64,000 nucleotides of DNA from CAZUYC01 sp964624475. Its GTDB lineage: Bacteria > Myxococcota_A > UBA9160 > SMWR01. Where the stretch lies: the NCBI GenBank assembly GCA_964624475.1, contig CAZUYC010000092.1:38236-102235 (forward strand), given 5' to 3'. Positions 1 to 9,262 of this stretch are shown here, piece after piece (within the stretch, counting starts at the first letter, position 1; the number at the start of each line of letters is the position of its first letter). A program made the translations under genes and the position numbers. The notes below the pieces were generated by a model, which did not search any database, had not been told where the DNA came from, and was given only the letters and a program-made list of their open reading frames with translations.

Positions 1-1
1 G

Positions 2-133
2 CAGCTCCTCTACGTCGACAACGGGCCGGACCCGCTGGCCCCGAGCTCGCTCGCCGCCCTCGGCGCCCTCTGCGACACCATCGCGGCGACCTACCAGCGG
101 CTCATCGTCGAGACGACGCGGCAGCACTGTTGA
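2..133 (+). CDS. 3' end of an unrecognised protein (partial)
   Basis: The frame beginning at base 2 is open to a TGA at 131-133 and gives 43 residues. The tail has an ordered composition (LLYVDNGP near its start, then a helix-like stretch rich in Leu/Ala) that resembles the end of GAF-like sensory domains. The upstream part lies outside the window, so no function is claimed. Codon use, with third positions mostly G or C, matches the genes that follow, which supports real coding sequence. Confidence 0.55.
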   Translation, partial: QLLYVDNGPDPLAPSSLAALGALCDTIAATYQRLIVETTRQHC

Positions 134-292
134 GCGCCCCGCGGCGCTGACTGCGGCCGCTCGGCCACGTGCGCGTCCGCGTCGAGGATCTCGAAGCCGT
201 GGCGCCACTTCCCCGCGTCCTCGAGTGCCTCGAGCCGATCGAGGATGCGCCCCGCGCGTGCCTCTGGCAAGCTGAGGCGCCTCCGAGGACCC

Positions 293-421
293 ATGGCCGC
301 TGCGCACGGTCTCGACGACGGCTACTTCGGCTGGCGCGCAACGAGGGTGTTCGTGGCCGGCCTCTTCCATCTCCTCGCCGCGCGCACCCTCGCGCGTGAC
401 TTCGAGGCGGCGAAGGCGTGA
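293..421 (+). CDS. possible small protein, 42 aa
   Basis: An ATG at 293 follows a GAGGA stretch by a few bases and opens a 42-residue frame whose TGA overlaps the GTG start of the 2-hydroxyacid dehydrogenase by four bases. That is the usual arrangement for translationally coupled genes. The middle (VFVAGLFHLLAARTL) is hydrophobic enough for a short amphipathic or membrane helix. I do not recognise a family. It could be a leader peptide, a small partner of the dehydrogenase, or a chance ORF in GC-rich DNA. The rest of 134-417 holds nothing else I can support. Confidence 0.3.
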   Translation: MAAAHGLDDGYFGWRATRVFVAGLFHLLAARTLARDFEAAKA

Positions 422-1491
422 GCGCGCCCGGCGATGAGGTCGTCTTCTGCCTCGGCTACCCGGCCCTCCAGGCGCCCGGGCACGTGGAGCGCCTGCGCGC
501 GCTCGATCCGCGGGTCGAGGTGGTGGCGCTCCCGGTCGACCCGGGGAGCGAGTGGATGAGCGTGCCGCCGAAGGATCCCCACGACGAGCCGCCCCCCTGG
601 GCCCTGGGCGTCGCGGACGCGCGCCGGCGCGCGCTCGCGCGCGCCGAGGTCCTCTTCGCGCTCCACGCGCCGAAGGAGCTGATGCAGCTCGCGCCGCGGC
701 TGCGCTGGATCCAGGGCGTCGGCGCCGGGGTCGAGCAGTTCGCGAAGGCCGGCGTCCCGCGCGGGCGCGTCGTCGTGACCCACGCCTCGGGCGTGGGCTC
801 GGCGTCGATGGCCGAGTTCGTGATCGGGCGGCTCCTGCAGGTGTGGAAGCGCTTCCGCGAGGCGGAGCGCCACCAGGAGACCCACGAGTACGTGCGGACC
901 TACGGCCGCACCTTCGCCGGCTCGACGCTCGGCATCGTCGGGCTCGGGAGCATCGGCCGCGCCGTCGCCGAGCGCGCGCGCGCCCTCGGCCTGCGCGTGC
1001 TCGGCCTGCGCCGCAGCGCGACCGGCGGCGCGGGCCCGGATCCCGCCGACGAGCTCTACGGCCCCGAGCGGCTGCACGAGATGCTCGCGCGCTCCGACGC
1101 GGTGGTGCTCGCGGCGCCCGAGACCCCGGAGACCTTCCACCTGATCGACGCCGCGGCGCTCGCCGCGATGCGGCCGGGCTCGGTCCTCGTGAACGTCGCG
1201 CGCGGCTCGCTGGTCGACGAGCCGGCCCTCGTCGCGGCGCTCACGACCGGCCACGTCGCGGCGGCCGCGCTCGACGTCTTCGAGCAGGAGCCCCTGCCGC
1301 CCGAGAGCCCCCTCTGGGACCTCCCGAACGTCTACGTCTCCGCGCACTCCGCGGTCTCCGTCGACCGCTACCTCGACGAGGTCTTCGACCTCTTCGTCGA
1401 CAACGCCGCCCGCTACCTGCGCGGCGAGCCGCTGCGCAACCGGGTCGACATGGCGGCGCTCGGGTTCCGCGGCGAGCTCCCGGCGTGGTAG
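418..1491 (+). CDS. D-2-hydroxyacid dehydrogenase (NAD-binding)
   Basis: This 357-residue protein has the two-part fold of the D-2-hydroxyacid dehydrogenase family, whose members reduce 2-oxoacids to D-2-hydroxyacids with NAD(P)H. The Rossmann motif GLGSIG sits near residue 180. The expected catalytic elements follow: Arg in NVARGSLVDE, Glu in DVFEQEPLP and His in VSAHSA. Length is typical, with a slightly extended N-terminus. The GTG at 418 is chosen because the family-like sequence begins soon after it and it overlaps the stop of a possible small ORF. The C-terminus ends only about 30 bp before the D-aminoacylase start, so the two may be co-transcribed. The substrate cannot be told from sequence; glyoxylate/hydroxypyruvate reductase-like members look similar. 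Confidence 0.85.
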   Translation: MSAPGDEVVFCLGYPALQAPGHVERLRALDPRVEVVALPVDPGSEWMSVPPKDPHDEPPPWALGVADARRRALARAEVLFALHAPKELMQLAPRLRWIQGVGAGVEQFAKAGVPRGRVVVTHASGVGSASMAEFVIGRLLQVWKRFREAERHQETHEYVRTYGRTFAGSTLGIVGLGSIGRAVAERARALGLRVLGLRRSATGGAGPDPADELYGPERLHEMLARSDAVVLAAPETPETFHLIDAAALAAMRPGSVLVNVARGSLVDEPALVAALTTGHVAAAALDVFEQEPLPPESPLWDLPNVYVSAHSAVSVDRYLDEVFDLFVDNAARYLRGEPLRNRVDMAALGFRGELPAW

Positions 1492-1519
1492 GCTCGTGCC
1501 GAAGCTCGGGAGGCTCACC

Positions 1520-3223
1520 ATGCTCGATCTCCTGGTCCGCGGCGGGACGATACTCGACGGCTCCGGAGGGGCGCGCTTCACGGGCGACGTCGGCGTCCGC
1601 GACGGCCGCATCGCCGCGGTCGGGCGCGTCGGCGAGCCGGCGCGGCGCACGCTCGAGGCGAGCGGCCTCGTCGTCACCCCGGGCTGGGTCGACATCCACA
1701 CCCACTACGACGGCCAGGTCACCTGGGACCCGCTCCTGACACCCTCGTGCTGGCACGGCGTCACCACGGTCGTGATGGGCAACTGTGGCGTGGGCTTCGC
1801 ACCCGTGCGGCCCGGCTCGCAGGACTACCTGATCCGGCTGATGGAGGGTGTCGAGGACATCCCGGGCACCGCGCTCGCCGAGGGGATCCGCTGGGAGTGG
1901 GAGAGCTTCCCGGAGTACCTCGACGCGATCGGGCGCCGGAGCTACGCCCTCGACGTCGCCGCGCAGCTGCCGCATGCGGCGCTGCGCTTCTACGTGATGG
2001 GCGAGCGCGGCGCGGACCACGCCGAGGCGCCGACCCCCGAGGAGATCGACGCGATGGGCCGCCTCGCGCGCGAGGCGGTGCGCGCGGGCGCGCTCGGCTT
2101 CACCACCTCGCGCACGCGCAACCACCGCGCGAGCGACGGGCGATTCACGCCGAGCCTCAGCGCCCCCGAGGCCGAGCTCGTCGGCATCGCGCGCCGCATG
2201 GGCGAGGCCGGCCAGGGGGTCTTCGAGATCGTGTCGGACTTCGCCGGCCGCGAGGCCGAGTGGGCGATCTTCCGGCGGATGGTCGAGGTGTCGGGCCGGC
2301 CGATGTCGATCTCGCTCGCGCAGGCGGACGCGGCGCCCGAGTCCTGGCGCCTCGCCCTCGGGATCCTGGCCGAGGCGAACGCCGCGGGCCTCCCGATGAA
2401 GGCGCAGGTGGCGGCGCGCGCGATCGGGCTCCTGCTCGGCCTCGACGCAACGATGAATCCCTTTTGCAGCCACCCGAGCTGGCCCGCGCTCGCGGCGCTG
2501 CCCCGCGCCGATCGCCTCGCGCGCCTGCGCGATCCGTCCGTGCGCTCGCGGCTCCTCGCCGAGGAGCCGGCGCAGGCGATGGCGGGCATCATCTTCGCCT
2601 TCGAGCGTCTCTTCGCGCTCGGCGACCCGCCGGACTACGAGCCGCCCGCCGAGAAGAGCGTCGCCGCCCTGGCGGCGCGGCGCGGCATCCCGCCCGCCGA
2701 GCTCGCCTACGAGCTCCTGCTTCAGGACGAGGGCCGGCAGCTCCTCTACCGGCCGGTGCTCAACTACAGCCACGGCAACCTCGACGCGATCCGCGAGATG
2801 CTCCTCGACCCGCACACGGTGCCGGGGCTCGGCGACGCCGGCGCACACGTGGGGCTGATCTGCGACGGCAGCTTCCCGACCTTCCTGGTCTCTCACTGGG
2901 GGAAGGACCGCGTGCGCGGCGAGAAGCTCCCCGTGGAGAAGCTGGTGCGGAGCCAGACCTCCGACACCGCGGCGCTCGTCGGCCTCGGCGACCGCGGCCG
3001 CCTGGTACCCGGCCTGCGCGCCGATCTCAACCTGATCGAGTGGGAAGCCCTCGGCGTGCGTCACCCCGAGATCGTCTTCGACCTCCCCGCCGGCGGGAAG
3101 CGCCTCGTGCAGCGCGCCACCGGCTACCGCGCGACCGTCGTCGCGGGCGAGGTGACCTTCGAGGCCGGCGAGTCGACGGGCGCCCTCCCGGGCCGCCTCG
3201 TGCGCGGGGCGCGCGGCGCGTAG
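1520..3223 (+). CDS. N-acyl-D-amino-acid deacylase (D-aminoacylase), amidohydrolase superfamily
   Basis: About 567 residues. This family hydrolyses N-acyl-D-amino acids in the cytoplasm with a metal centre. The metal motif HTHYDGQ lies near residue 60, followed by the conserved GNCGVGFAP segment, and the C-terminal half contains the GDAGAHVG region that carries the catalytic Asp. A longer reading from GTG at 1496 is possible. The ATG at 1520 is preferred because GGGAGG sits seven bases upstream and the family N-terminus (LDLLVRGGTILDG) starts right there. There is no signal peptide. It sits between a 2-hydroxyacid dehydrogenase and a secreted metallo-beta-lactamase-fold hydrolase, all on one strand. 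Confidence 0.88.
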   Translation: MLDLLVRGGTILDGSGGARFTGDVGVRDGRIAAVGRVGEPARRTLEASGLVVTPGWVDIHTHYDGQVTWDPLLTPSCWHGVTTVVMGNCGVGFAPVRPGSQDYLIRLMEGVEDIPGTALAEGIRWEWESFPEYLDAIGRRSYALDVAAQLPHAALRFYVMGERGADHAEAPTPEEIDAMGRLAREAVRAGALGFTTSRTRNHRASDGRFTPSLSAPEAELVGIARRMGEAGQGVFEIVSDFAGREAEWAIFRRMVEVSGRPMSISLAQADAAPESWRLALGILAEANAAGLPMKAQVAARAIGLLLGLDATMNPFCSHPSWPALAALPRADRLARLRDPSVRSRLLAEEPAQAMAGIIFAFERLFALGDPPDYEPPAEKSVAALAARRGIPPAELAYELLLQDEGRQLLYRPVLNYSHGNLDAIREMLLDPHTVPGLGDAGAHVGLICDGSFPTFLVSHWGKDRVRGEKLPVEKLVRSQTSDTAALVGLGDRGRLVPGLRADLNLIEWEALGVRHPEIVFDLPAGGKRLVQRATGYRATVVAGEVTFEAGESTGALPGRLVRGARGA

Positions 3224-3281
3224 CGCGGCGCCGTCCGTGCGCCGCTGGCTGGCCCGCCCCGCGCGTGTAGGATGGCGGCCC

Positions 3282-5273
3282 ATGAAGCATCGGGTCGTCG
3301 CTCTCACCGCCCTCGTTCTCGCCTGCGCTCGCGAGGAGGCGCCTCGACCCGCCACCGGCGAGTCCGCTCCGGCCGCGCCCGATGCGCAAGGCCATACGGC
3401 GCCGAGCGCGTCGACCTCGGCCGCGAACGCCGCCGTGGCGACGGCGCTCCCGCTCGATCAAGTCCAGGACTTCGAGGACGCGCGCCGCGGCCTCGTCGCG
3501 AGCGACCCGGAGGTCGCGATCGAGGCGGCGGACGGGCGCAGCATCTGGGACACGCGCGCCTACGCCTTCGTCGCGGGCGATGCACCCGCGAGCGTGAACC
3601 CGAGCCTCTGGCGGCAGGCGAAGCTGAACGCCGGCCACGGGCTCTTCGAGGTCGCGCCGGGGGTGCACCAGGTGCGCGGCTACGACATCGCGAACCTGAG
3701 CGTGATCCAGGGCCAGACGGGCTGGATCCTGGTCGACCCGCTCGGGTCGCAGGAGACGGCCGCCGCGGCGCTCGCGCTCGCGAGGCGTCACCTCGGCGGA
3801 GCACCCATCGTCGCCGTGATCTTCACGCACAGCCACGTCGACCACTTCGGCGGGATCGGCGCCGTGCTCGCCGATCCCGCGCTCGGCCCCGACTTACGCG
3901 TCGTGGCGCCGAAGGGATTCGTCGAGGAGGCGACGAGCGAGAACGTGCTCGCGGGAGTCGCGATGGCCCGCCGCGCGACCTTCCAGTTCGGGACCTCGCT
4001 CGCGCGCACGCCGCGGGGCCACGTGGACACGGGTCTCGGCAGGGACATCTCGCGCGGCACGATCTCGATCCTCGAGCCCACCGACCTCGTCGACCACACG
4101 CCGCAGGAGATGGAGATCGATGGCGTGCGCTTCGTCTTCCAGTACGCGCCGGGCTCGGAGGCGCCGGCGGAGCTCACCTTCTACCTGCCCGACGCGAGAG
4201 CCTTCTGCGGCGCCGAGGTCGTGACCCACAACCTGCACAACCTCTACACGCTGCGGGGCGCCAAGGTCCGCGACGCGCTGCGTTGGAGCGGCTACATCGA
4301 CGAGGCGATCGGCCTCTTCGGCGCCGCCGAGGTGGTCTTCGCGAGCCACCACTGGCCGGTGTGGGGCAACGAGCGCGTGATCACCTACCTGAAGCAGCAG
4401 CGCGACCTCTACCGCTACATCCACGATCAGGCGCTGCGCCTCGCGAACGCCGGCCAGACGCCGCAGGAGATCGCCGAGGCGCTCGAGCTCCCCGATTCGC
4501 TGCGCCCGGTCTTCGCGACCCGCGGCTACTACGGAACGGTCCGCCACAACGCGAAGGGCGTGTACCAGTACTACTTCGGCTGGTACGACGGAAATCCGGC
4601 CCACCTCGATCCGCTGCCCCCCGTCGAGGCGGGCCGGCGCTACGTCGAGGCCATGGGGGGCGCGGCCGCGGTGCTCGAGCAGGCCCGCGGGGCCTTCGAG
4701 CGCGGCGAGTACCGCTGGGTCGCGATGCTTCTCGACCACCTCGTCTTCGCCGAGCCCGAAAATGTACGAGCGCGCGAGCTCCTGGCCGCTGCCTACGACC
4801 AGCTCGGCTACCAGGCCGAGTCCGGAGTGTGGCGCGACGTCTACCTGACCGGCGCCCTCGAGCTGCGCCACGGGGCGCAGGCCTCGCCGACGAGCCTCGC
4901 GTCCGCCGCGGGGCTGCTCCAGCGCCTTCCGCTCGAGCTCTTCTTCGCGTCGCTCGCCACGCGCCTCGACGGCCGCGAGGCGCAGGGCCGCGACACGAAG
5001 ATCAACCTGGTCTTCACCGACGTGGGCGAGACCTGGGTGCTCTCGCTCGAGAACGCGGTCCTGCACCACCAGCGGAGCGACCCGGCGCCCGACGCCGCCG
5101 CGACGGTGCGGCTCACCCGCGATCTCCTGCTGCGCCTCGTCACGGGTCAGGCGGGCCTGCGCGAGCTCGTCTTCTCGGACGAGCTCTCCGTCGACGGGTC
5201 GCGCCTCGAGCTCCTCGCCTTCCTGTCGCTCCTCGACCGCCCCGGTGGGAGCTTCCCGATCGTGACGCCGTGA
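3282..5273 (+). CDS. alkyl sulfatase-type metallo-beta-lactamase fold lipoprotein (SdsA1/BDS1-like)
   Basis: A 663-residue enzyme of the type III linear alkyl sulfatase family, which removes sulfate from primary alkyl sulfates. The zinc motif FTHSHVDHFGG starts near residue 181, more metal-ligand histidines lie in the EVVTHNLHN and FASHHWPVWG segments, and the last 130 residues look like the SCP2-type domain normal for this family. The N-terminus (MKHRVVALTALVLAC) looks like a lipoprotein signal with Cys15 as the lipidated residue, which would place it outside the inner membrane. The start at 3282 is chosen over the longer frame from 3237 because it begins exactly at this signal. Activity on a given sulfate ester is inferred from the family only. 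Confidence 0.85.
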   Translation: MKHRVVALTALVLACAREEAPRPATGESAPAAPDAQGHTAPSASTSAANAAVATALPLDQVQDFEDARRGLVASDPEVAIEAADGRSIWDTRAYAFVAGDAPASVNPSLWRQAKLNAGHGLFEVAPGVHQVRGYDIANLSVIQGQTGWILVDPLGSQETAAAALALARRHLGGAPIVAVIFTHSHVDHFGGIGAVLADPALGPDLRVVAPKGFVEEATSENVLAGVAMARRATFQFGTSLARTPRGHVDTGLGRDISRGTISILEPTDLVDHTPQEMEIDGVRFVFQYAPGSEAPAELTFYLPDARAFCGAEVVTHNLHNLYTLRGAKVRDALRWSGYIDEAIGLFGAAEVVFASHHWPVWGNERVITYLKQQRDLYRYIHDQALRLANAGQTPQEIAEALELPDSLRPVFATRGYYGTVRHNAKGVYQYYFGWYDGNPAHLDPLPPVEAGRRYVEAMGGAAAVLEQARGAFERGEYRWVAMLLDHLVFAEPENVRARELLAAAYDQLGYQAESGVWRDVYLTGALELRHGAQASPTSLASAAGLLQRLPLELFFASLATRLDGREAQGRDTKINLVFTDVGETWVLSLENAVLHHQRSDPAPDAAATVRLTRDLLLRLVTGQAGLRELVFSDELSVDGSRLELLAFLSLLDRPGGSFPIVTP

Positions 5274-5338
5274 ATCGCGAGCCCACGCCGTCGCGCCACG
5301 CGCGTGACGCGGCGCGCTGCAACGGGTAGGATCGCTGG

Positions 5339-5950
5339 ATGCGCTTCGGCGAGTGGCTCCGGCCCCGGCTCCTCGACTGGATGATGAGCCAGCTCGACGA
5401 GCTGCGCGTGCCGACCGTCGCGCTCGCCGAGGGGCAGGTGCTGGAGATCGGGTTCGGGACGGGCCTGAACCTGCCGCACTACGGCCCCGGCGTGAAGTCG
5501 CTGGTCGCGCTCGAGCCGAAGGTCGCCGCGGGCTACGCCCCGACCGAGACGCGGATCGCGGCGGCGCCCTTCCCGGTGGAGCGCGCTCAGCTGCGCGCCG
5601 ACGCGAGCCTCCCCTTCGACGCGGGGCGCTTCGACTCGATCGTGAGCACCTGGACGCTCTGCTCGATCCCGGACCTCGCCCGGGCGCTCGCGGAGCTGCG
5701 CCGCGTGCTCCGCCCCGGCGGCCGCTTCGTCTTCGTGGAGCACGGGCGCGCGGAGTCCGAGCGCACGGCGCGCTGGCAGGACCGCCTCAACCCGCTCTGG
5801 GTCCGCATCGCCGACGGCTGCAACATGAACCGGCCCATCGACCGCCTCGTCGAGGCGGGCGGCTTCCGGCTCGCGGCGCTCGATCGCTTCCGCGACGAGG
5901 GCCCGGGCGTCCTCGCGCAGATGTACCGCGGCGTGGCCGAGCGGGCGTAG
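5339..5950 (+). CDS. class I SAM-dependent methyltransferase
   Basis: 203 residues. Motif I of the Rossmann-like methyltransferase fold is visible as LEIGFGTGLNLPHYGP around residues 37-50, and the post-I region LRRVLRPGGRFVFVEHG is typical of UbiE/phospholipid methyltransferase-like enzymes. The C-terminal segment with RWQDRLNPLW and CNMNRPI is shared with a soluble subgroup often annotated only as methyltransferase. No membrane segment is seen. The acceptor is unknown. The stop is followed within three bases by a copy of the 45-bp dispersed repeat. Confidence 0.85.
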   Translation: MRFGEWLRPRLLDWMMSQLDELRVPTVALAEGQVLEIGFGTGLNLPHYGPGVKSLVALEPKVAAGYAPTETRIAAAPFPVERAQLRADASLPFDAGRFDSIVSTWTLCSIPDLARALAELRRVLRPGGRFVFVEHGRAESERTARWQDRLNPLWVRIADGCNMNRPIDRLVEAGGFRLAALDRFRDEGPGVLAQMYRGVAERA

Positions 5951-5952
5951 CT

Positions 5953-6004
5953 CGATGAGCTTCGCTCGCCTGCGGCTCGCTGCGCGCCCGCTTCGCGGGC
6001 TTGC
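5953..6004 (-). repeat. dispersed 45-bp-type repeat, interrupted copy
   Basis: The reverse complement matches the repeat unit found at 26248-26355 and 50681-50815. The core CTCGCCTGCGGCTCGCTGCG is identical to the 26 kb copies. This copy carries an extra GC-rich hairpin insertion (CCCGCTTCGCGGG) before its end. It fills most of the gap between the methyltransferase stop and the ATPase start. Confidence 0.75.
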
Positions 6005-6022
6005 ACGCAGCTAGCTGGGCCG

Positions 6023-8545
6023 GTGGTAGAAGTGTCCGCGCAGGCCGCCATCCCCCCGTCGCGCGCTGCGCGCGGCCTCGCGAGCGAGGAGGCGCGGCGG
6101 CGCCTCGCGCGCTATGGCCCGAACGCGCTCCCCGAGGCGCCGCGGCTCCCGCTCTGGCGCCGCGTCGTGCGCCAGCTGCGGAGCGCGCTCATCTACGTCT
6201 TGCTGGCGGCGCTCGCCGTCGACCTCGGCATCTGGATCTCGGACGGCGCGGCGGGCGTCCCGATCGAGCCGATTGCGATCGCCGCCATCCTGATCCTGAA
6301 CGCGACCCTCGGCGTCTGGCAGGAGTACCGGGCCGAGGATGCGCTCGCGAAGCTGCGGGAGCTCGAGGCGCCGCAGGTCCAGGCTCTGCGCGACGGCCGG
6401 CTCGCGCTCGTGGCGAGCCGCGACCTCGTCCCCGGCGACGTGGCGCGCATCGCGGCCGGCGGGCGCGTGCCGGCCGACGCGCGCGTCGACGGCGAGGGCG
6501 GTCTGCTCGTCGACGAGTCGATCCTGACCGGCGAGTCGGTCCCGGTCGAGAAGGGGCCGGACGGCGAGGTCTTCGCGGGGACGCTCGTCGTGCGCGGTGC
6601 CGCGTACGTCGAGATTACCCGCACCGGCCCGGCGAGCGCGATGGGGCGCATCGCCGAGATGCTGAGCCGCGTCCGTCCCGACCCGACCCCGCTCGAGCGG
6701 CGGCTCGAGGCGTTCGGCAACCGGATCGCAGCCTGGGTCGTGGCACTCGCGGTCGCGCTGGTGGCCGGCGGCGTGTGGGTCGAGGGCTGGTCGAGCCTCG
6801 ACGACGCCTTCGTGTGGGCCGTGGCGCTCGCCGTCGCGGCGATCCCCGAGGGCCTGCCGGCGGTCCTCACGCTGACGCTCGCCCTCGGCGTCGAGCGCAT
6901 GTCCCGGCGCCAGGCGGTGGTGCGCAAGCTCGCGGCGGTGGAGGCGCTCGGCTCGGTGACGGTGATCGTCACCGACAAGACGGGGACGCTCACCGAGAAC
7001 CGCATGCTCGTGCGCGAGGTCGATTCGCCGGATCTCCCGCGCGCGCTCCGTGCGATGACGCTCGCAAACGAGGCCGATCCCGACACCGGCGCGGGCGATC
7101 CGCTCGAGACGAGCCTCTACGCCCATGCCCGGGAGCAGGGCCTGGACCCGCTCGCGCTGCGCCTCGCCTGCGCGCGCCAGAGCACCCGCGCCTTCGACAG
7201 CGCGTGGAAGTTCATGCGCGTCAGCGTGCGCGAGGAGGGCAGGACCGCGAGCTACCTGAAGGGGGCTCCCGAGGTGCTGCTCGCGCGCTCGGCGCTCCCC
7301 GAAGCGGAGCGCCGCGGCTGGGCGGAGCGGGCCGAGGCGGGTGCCGCCCGGGGCCTGCGCGTGCTCGCGCTCGCCTGGGCGCCCGGGGAGGCCGAGGAGG
7401 GGCTCGAGTGGCTCGGCCTCGTGCTCTTCTGGGATCCGCCGCGCGCCGAGGTGCCGGACGCGCTCCAGGCGGCGCGCGCGGCCGGGGTGCGCGTCATCAT
7501 GGTGACGGGCGACCATCCGGCGACGGCGGCGTCCATCGCGCGGACGGTCGGCATCGACGGCGATCGCATCGTGACGGGCGCGGAGCTCGACCGCCTCTCG
7601 CCCGAGGCGCTCCGCGAGCGGGTGGCGGAGGTGAGCGTCTTCGCGCGGGTGACGCCCGAGCACAAGCTCGCGCTCGTCGAAGCGCTGAAGGCGCGCGGCG
7701 AGATCGTCGCGATGACCGGCGACGGCGTGAACGACGCCCCGGCGCTCAAGCGCGCCGACGTCGGAGTGGCCATGGGGCGCCGCGGCAGCGACGTGAGCCG
7801 CGAGGTCGCCGACCTGGTCCTCCTCGACGACAACTTCGCGACCATCGTCGCCGCGATCGAGGAGGGCCGGAACATCTACGAGAACATCCAGAAGTTCATC
7901 CACTTCCTCTTCTCGACCAACGTCTCGCTGGTGCTCCTGGTGGCGATCGGCGCGATCGGGAGCGCCGTCCTCGACCTGCGCGACGCGGAGGGGATGCTGC
8001 TGGTGCCGCTCACGGCGGTGCAGCTGCTCTGGATCAACATCATCTCGAACGGCCCGCCCGCGCTGGCCATCGGGCTCGACCGCACGCCGGGGGTGATGGC
8101 GCGCGGCCCGCGCCCGCGCGAGGCGACCCTGCTCGGCCGCCGGGCGCTGCGCTTCGTGCTCGTCACGGGCTCCGCGAAGGCGGCACTCGGCCTCGGCATG
8201 CTCGTCGTGCTGCCGGTCGTGGGCTTCACGACCCTGGCGACGCGCACCGCGGTCTTCCTCTACGAGACCCTCGCGCAGCTCGCCTACGCCTATCCGTCGC
8301 GGCAGCTCGAGGACCCCCCCCTCCGCAACCGGGTGCTGAACGCGATCGTGCTCCTGAGCGCGCTGCTCCAGCCGCTGCTCGTCTACCTCCCCGGCGCGCG
8401 GCGCCTGCTCGGCCTCGAACGGATCGACCCGCTCGCCTGGGGCTGGGTCGTCGGCGGGGTGGCGGCCGCCTGGCTCTTCGCGGACGGTTACAGCCGGCGC
8501 ATGCGCCGCGAGGGGACGCTCCGCACGGGTGGCAGCGTCTCGTAG
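6023..8545 (+). CDS. cation-transporting P-type ATPase (P2A/PacL-like)
   Basis: An 840-residue inner-membrane pump with all hallmarks in order: an N-terminal cation-ATPase domain, the actuator motif TGES at 169-172, PEGLPA in M4 with Glu276, the phosphorylation motif DKTGT with Asp318, TGDGVNDAPA in the P-domain, and a C-terminal multi-helix transport domain. Overall it follows the Ca2+/Mn2+-type P2A layout. The ion site is unusual: the M6 Asp that coordinates Ca2+ in SERCA and PMR1 is Asn676 here (sequence NIISNG), and the SERCA M5 Glu is Leu636. The transported ion therefore cannot be assumed to be calcium. The GTG at 6023 is used; a GTG at 6032 is an alternative. Confidence 0.9.
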   Translation: MVEVSAQAAIPPSRAARGLASEEARRRLARYGPNALPEAPRLPLWRRVVRQLRSALIYVLLAALAVDLGIWISDGAAGVPIEPIAIAAILILNATLGVWQEYRAEDALAKLRELEAPQVQALRDGRLALVASRDLVPGDVARIAAGGRVPADARVDGEGGLLVDESILTGESVPVEKGPDGEVFAGTLVVRGAAYVEITRTGPASAMGRIAEMLSRVRPDPTPLERRLEAFGNRIAAWVVALAVALVAGGVWVEGWSSLDDAFVWAVALAVAAIPEGLPAVLTLTLALGVERMSRRQAVVRKLAAVEALGSVTVIVTDKTGTLTENRMLVREVDSPDLPRALRAMTLANEADPDTGAGDPLETSLYAHAREQGLDPLALRLACARQSTRAFDSAWKFMRVSVREEGRTASYLKGAPEVLLARSALPEAERRGWAERAEAGAARGLRVLALAWAPGEAEEGLEWLGLVLFWDPPRAEVPDALQAARAAGVRVIMVTGDHPATAASIARTVGIDGDRIVTGAELDRLSPEALRERVAEVSVFARVTPEHKLALVEALKARGEIVAMTGDGVNDAPALKRADVGVAMGRRGSDVSREVADLVLLDDNFATIVAAIEEGRNIYENIQKFIHFLFSTNVSLVLLVAIGAIGSAVLDLRDAEGMLLVPLTAVQLLWINIISNGPPALAIGLDRTPGVMARGPRPREATLLGRRALRFVLVTGSAKAALGLGMLVVLPVVGFTTLATRTAVFLYETLAQLAYAYPSRQLEDPPLRNRVLNAIVLLSALLQPLLVYLPGARRLLGLERIDPLAWGWVVGGVAAAWLFADGYSRRMRREGTLRTGGSVS

Positions 8546-8749
8546 GCCGCGGCCGAGGAGAAGCCGCCCCGGCGCCAGCGATCGCCGGCAGGCAGACCAT
8601 CAGGATCGCGGCTGAGGCGAGATGCCGCACACCGGGAGGCCTGCATCGGGGGCCGCCGGCGGCCACGGGCCCCCGCCCTCCCATCGTGCTATGCGTCAGC
8701 CCCGCGCCGCACGCCCTGGGGCGTTGGCCGACTTCTCGGAGGAGCGTTC

Positions 8750-9205
8750 ATGAAGCGAGCACGCATCGCGGCGGCCGCCCTCGGCCTGTTCGTCGCCGGA
8801 CTGGGGGGAGCCGCCGCGCTCGCGGGGGCCAAGGAGCAGACGGTGAAGGAGCTCATGGGCGAGAACTTCGCCGGGCTGCAGCAGATCCTGATCTCCCTGA
8901 TCACCTCGAACTACTCGGGCGTGCCCGCGCAGGTGAAGGTCATCCACGACCACGCGGCCGCGCTGGCCCAGATGGTGCCGGCCAACGCACAGGCCGACCG
9001 CGATCGCTTCCTGAGCTACGCCTACGAGCTGCGCACCCACGCCGACGACCTCGGTGCGATCGTGCAGGCGCTGATGGAGCACGACAAGGGCAAGCAGCAG
9101 CTGGCCACCGACTCGCTGCGCGAGGCCGCCGCCGCGCACTACGGCGGCATGGTCACCATGTGCGTCGCCTGCCACAACCGCTTCCGCGCGACCGCCGTCC
9201 GCTAG
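8750..9205 (+). CDS. class II-like (cytochrome c prime-type) monohaem cytochrome c
   Basis: 151 residues with a Sec signal peptide (residues 1-27, cleavage after an Ala-rich stretch) and one haem-binding motif, CVACH, close to the C-terminus. This is the layout of the four-helix cytochrome c prime family. The body is mostly helical, with no other Cys. GGAGG lies seven bases upstream of the ATG. It converges on the 11-haem cytochrome operon next door, which suggests a soluble periplasmic electron carrier for that system, although such proteins can also bind NO or remain of unknown use. Confidence 0.8.
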   Translation: MKRARIAAAALGLFVAGLGGAAALAGAKEQTVKELMGENFAGLQQILISLITSNYSGVPAQVKVIHDHAAALAQMVPANAQADRDRFLSYAYELRTHADDLGAIVQALMEHDKGKQQLATDSLREAAAAHYGGMVTMCVACHNRFRATAVR

Positions 9206-9262
9206 GAGACTGACCCAAGACTGGCGCGGTAAGACCGGGCGCCGAGGCGCGCCGCCGGCTGC

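Noticed and set aside
91..294. Minus-strand ORF containing ILDADAHVAERP, like the start of amidohydrolases
   Set aside because: The resemblance is confined to a few residues, it overlaps the end of a better-supported plus-strand gene, and no other amidohydrolase feature follows.
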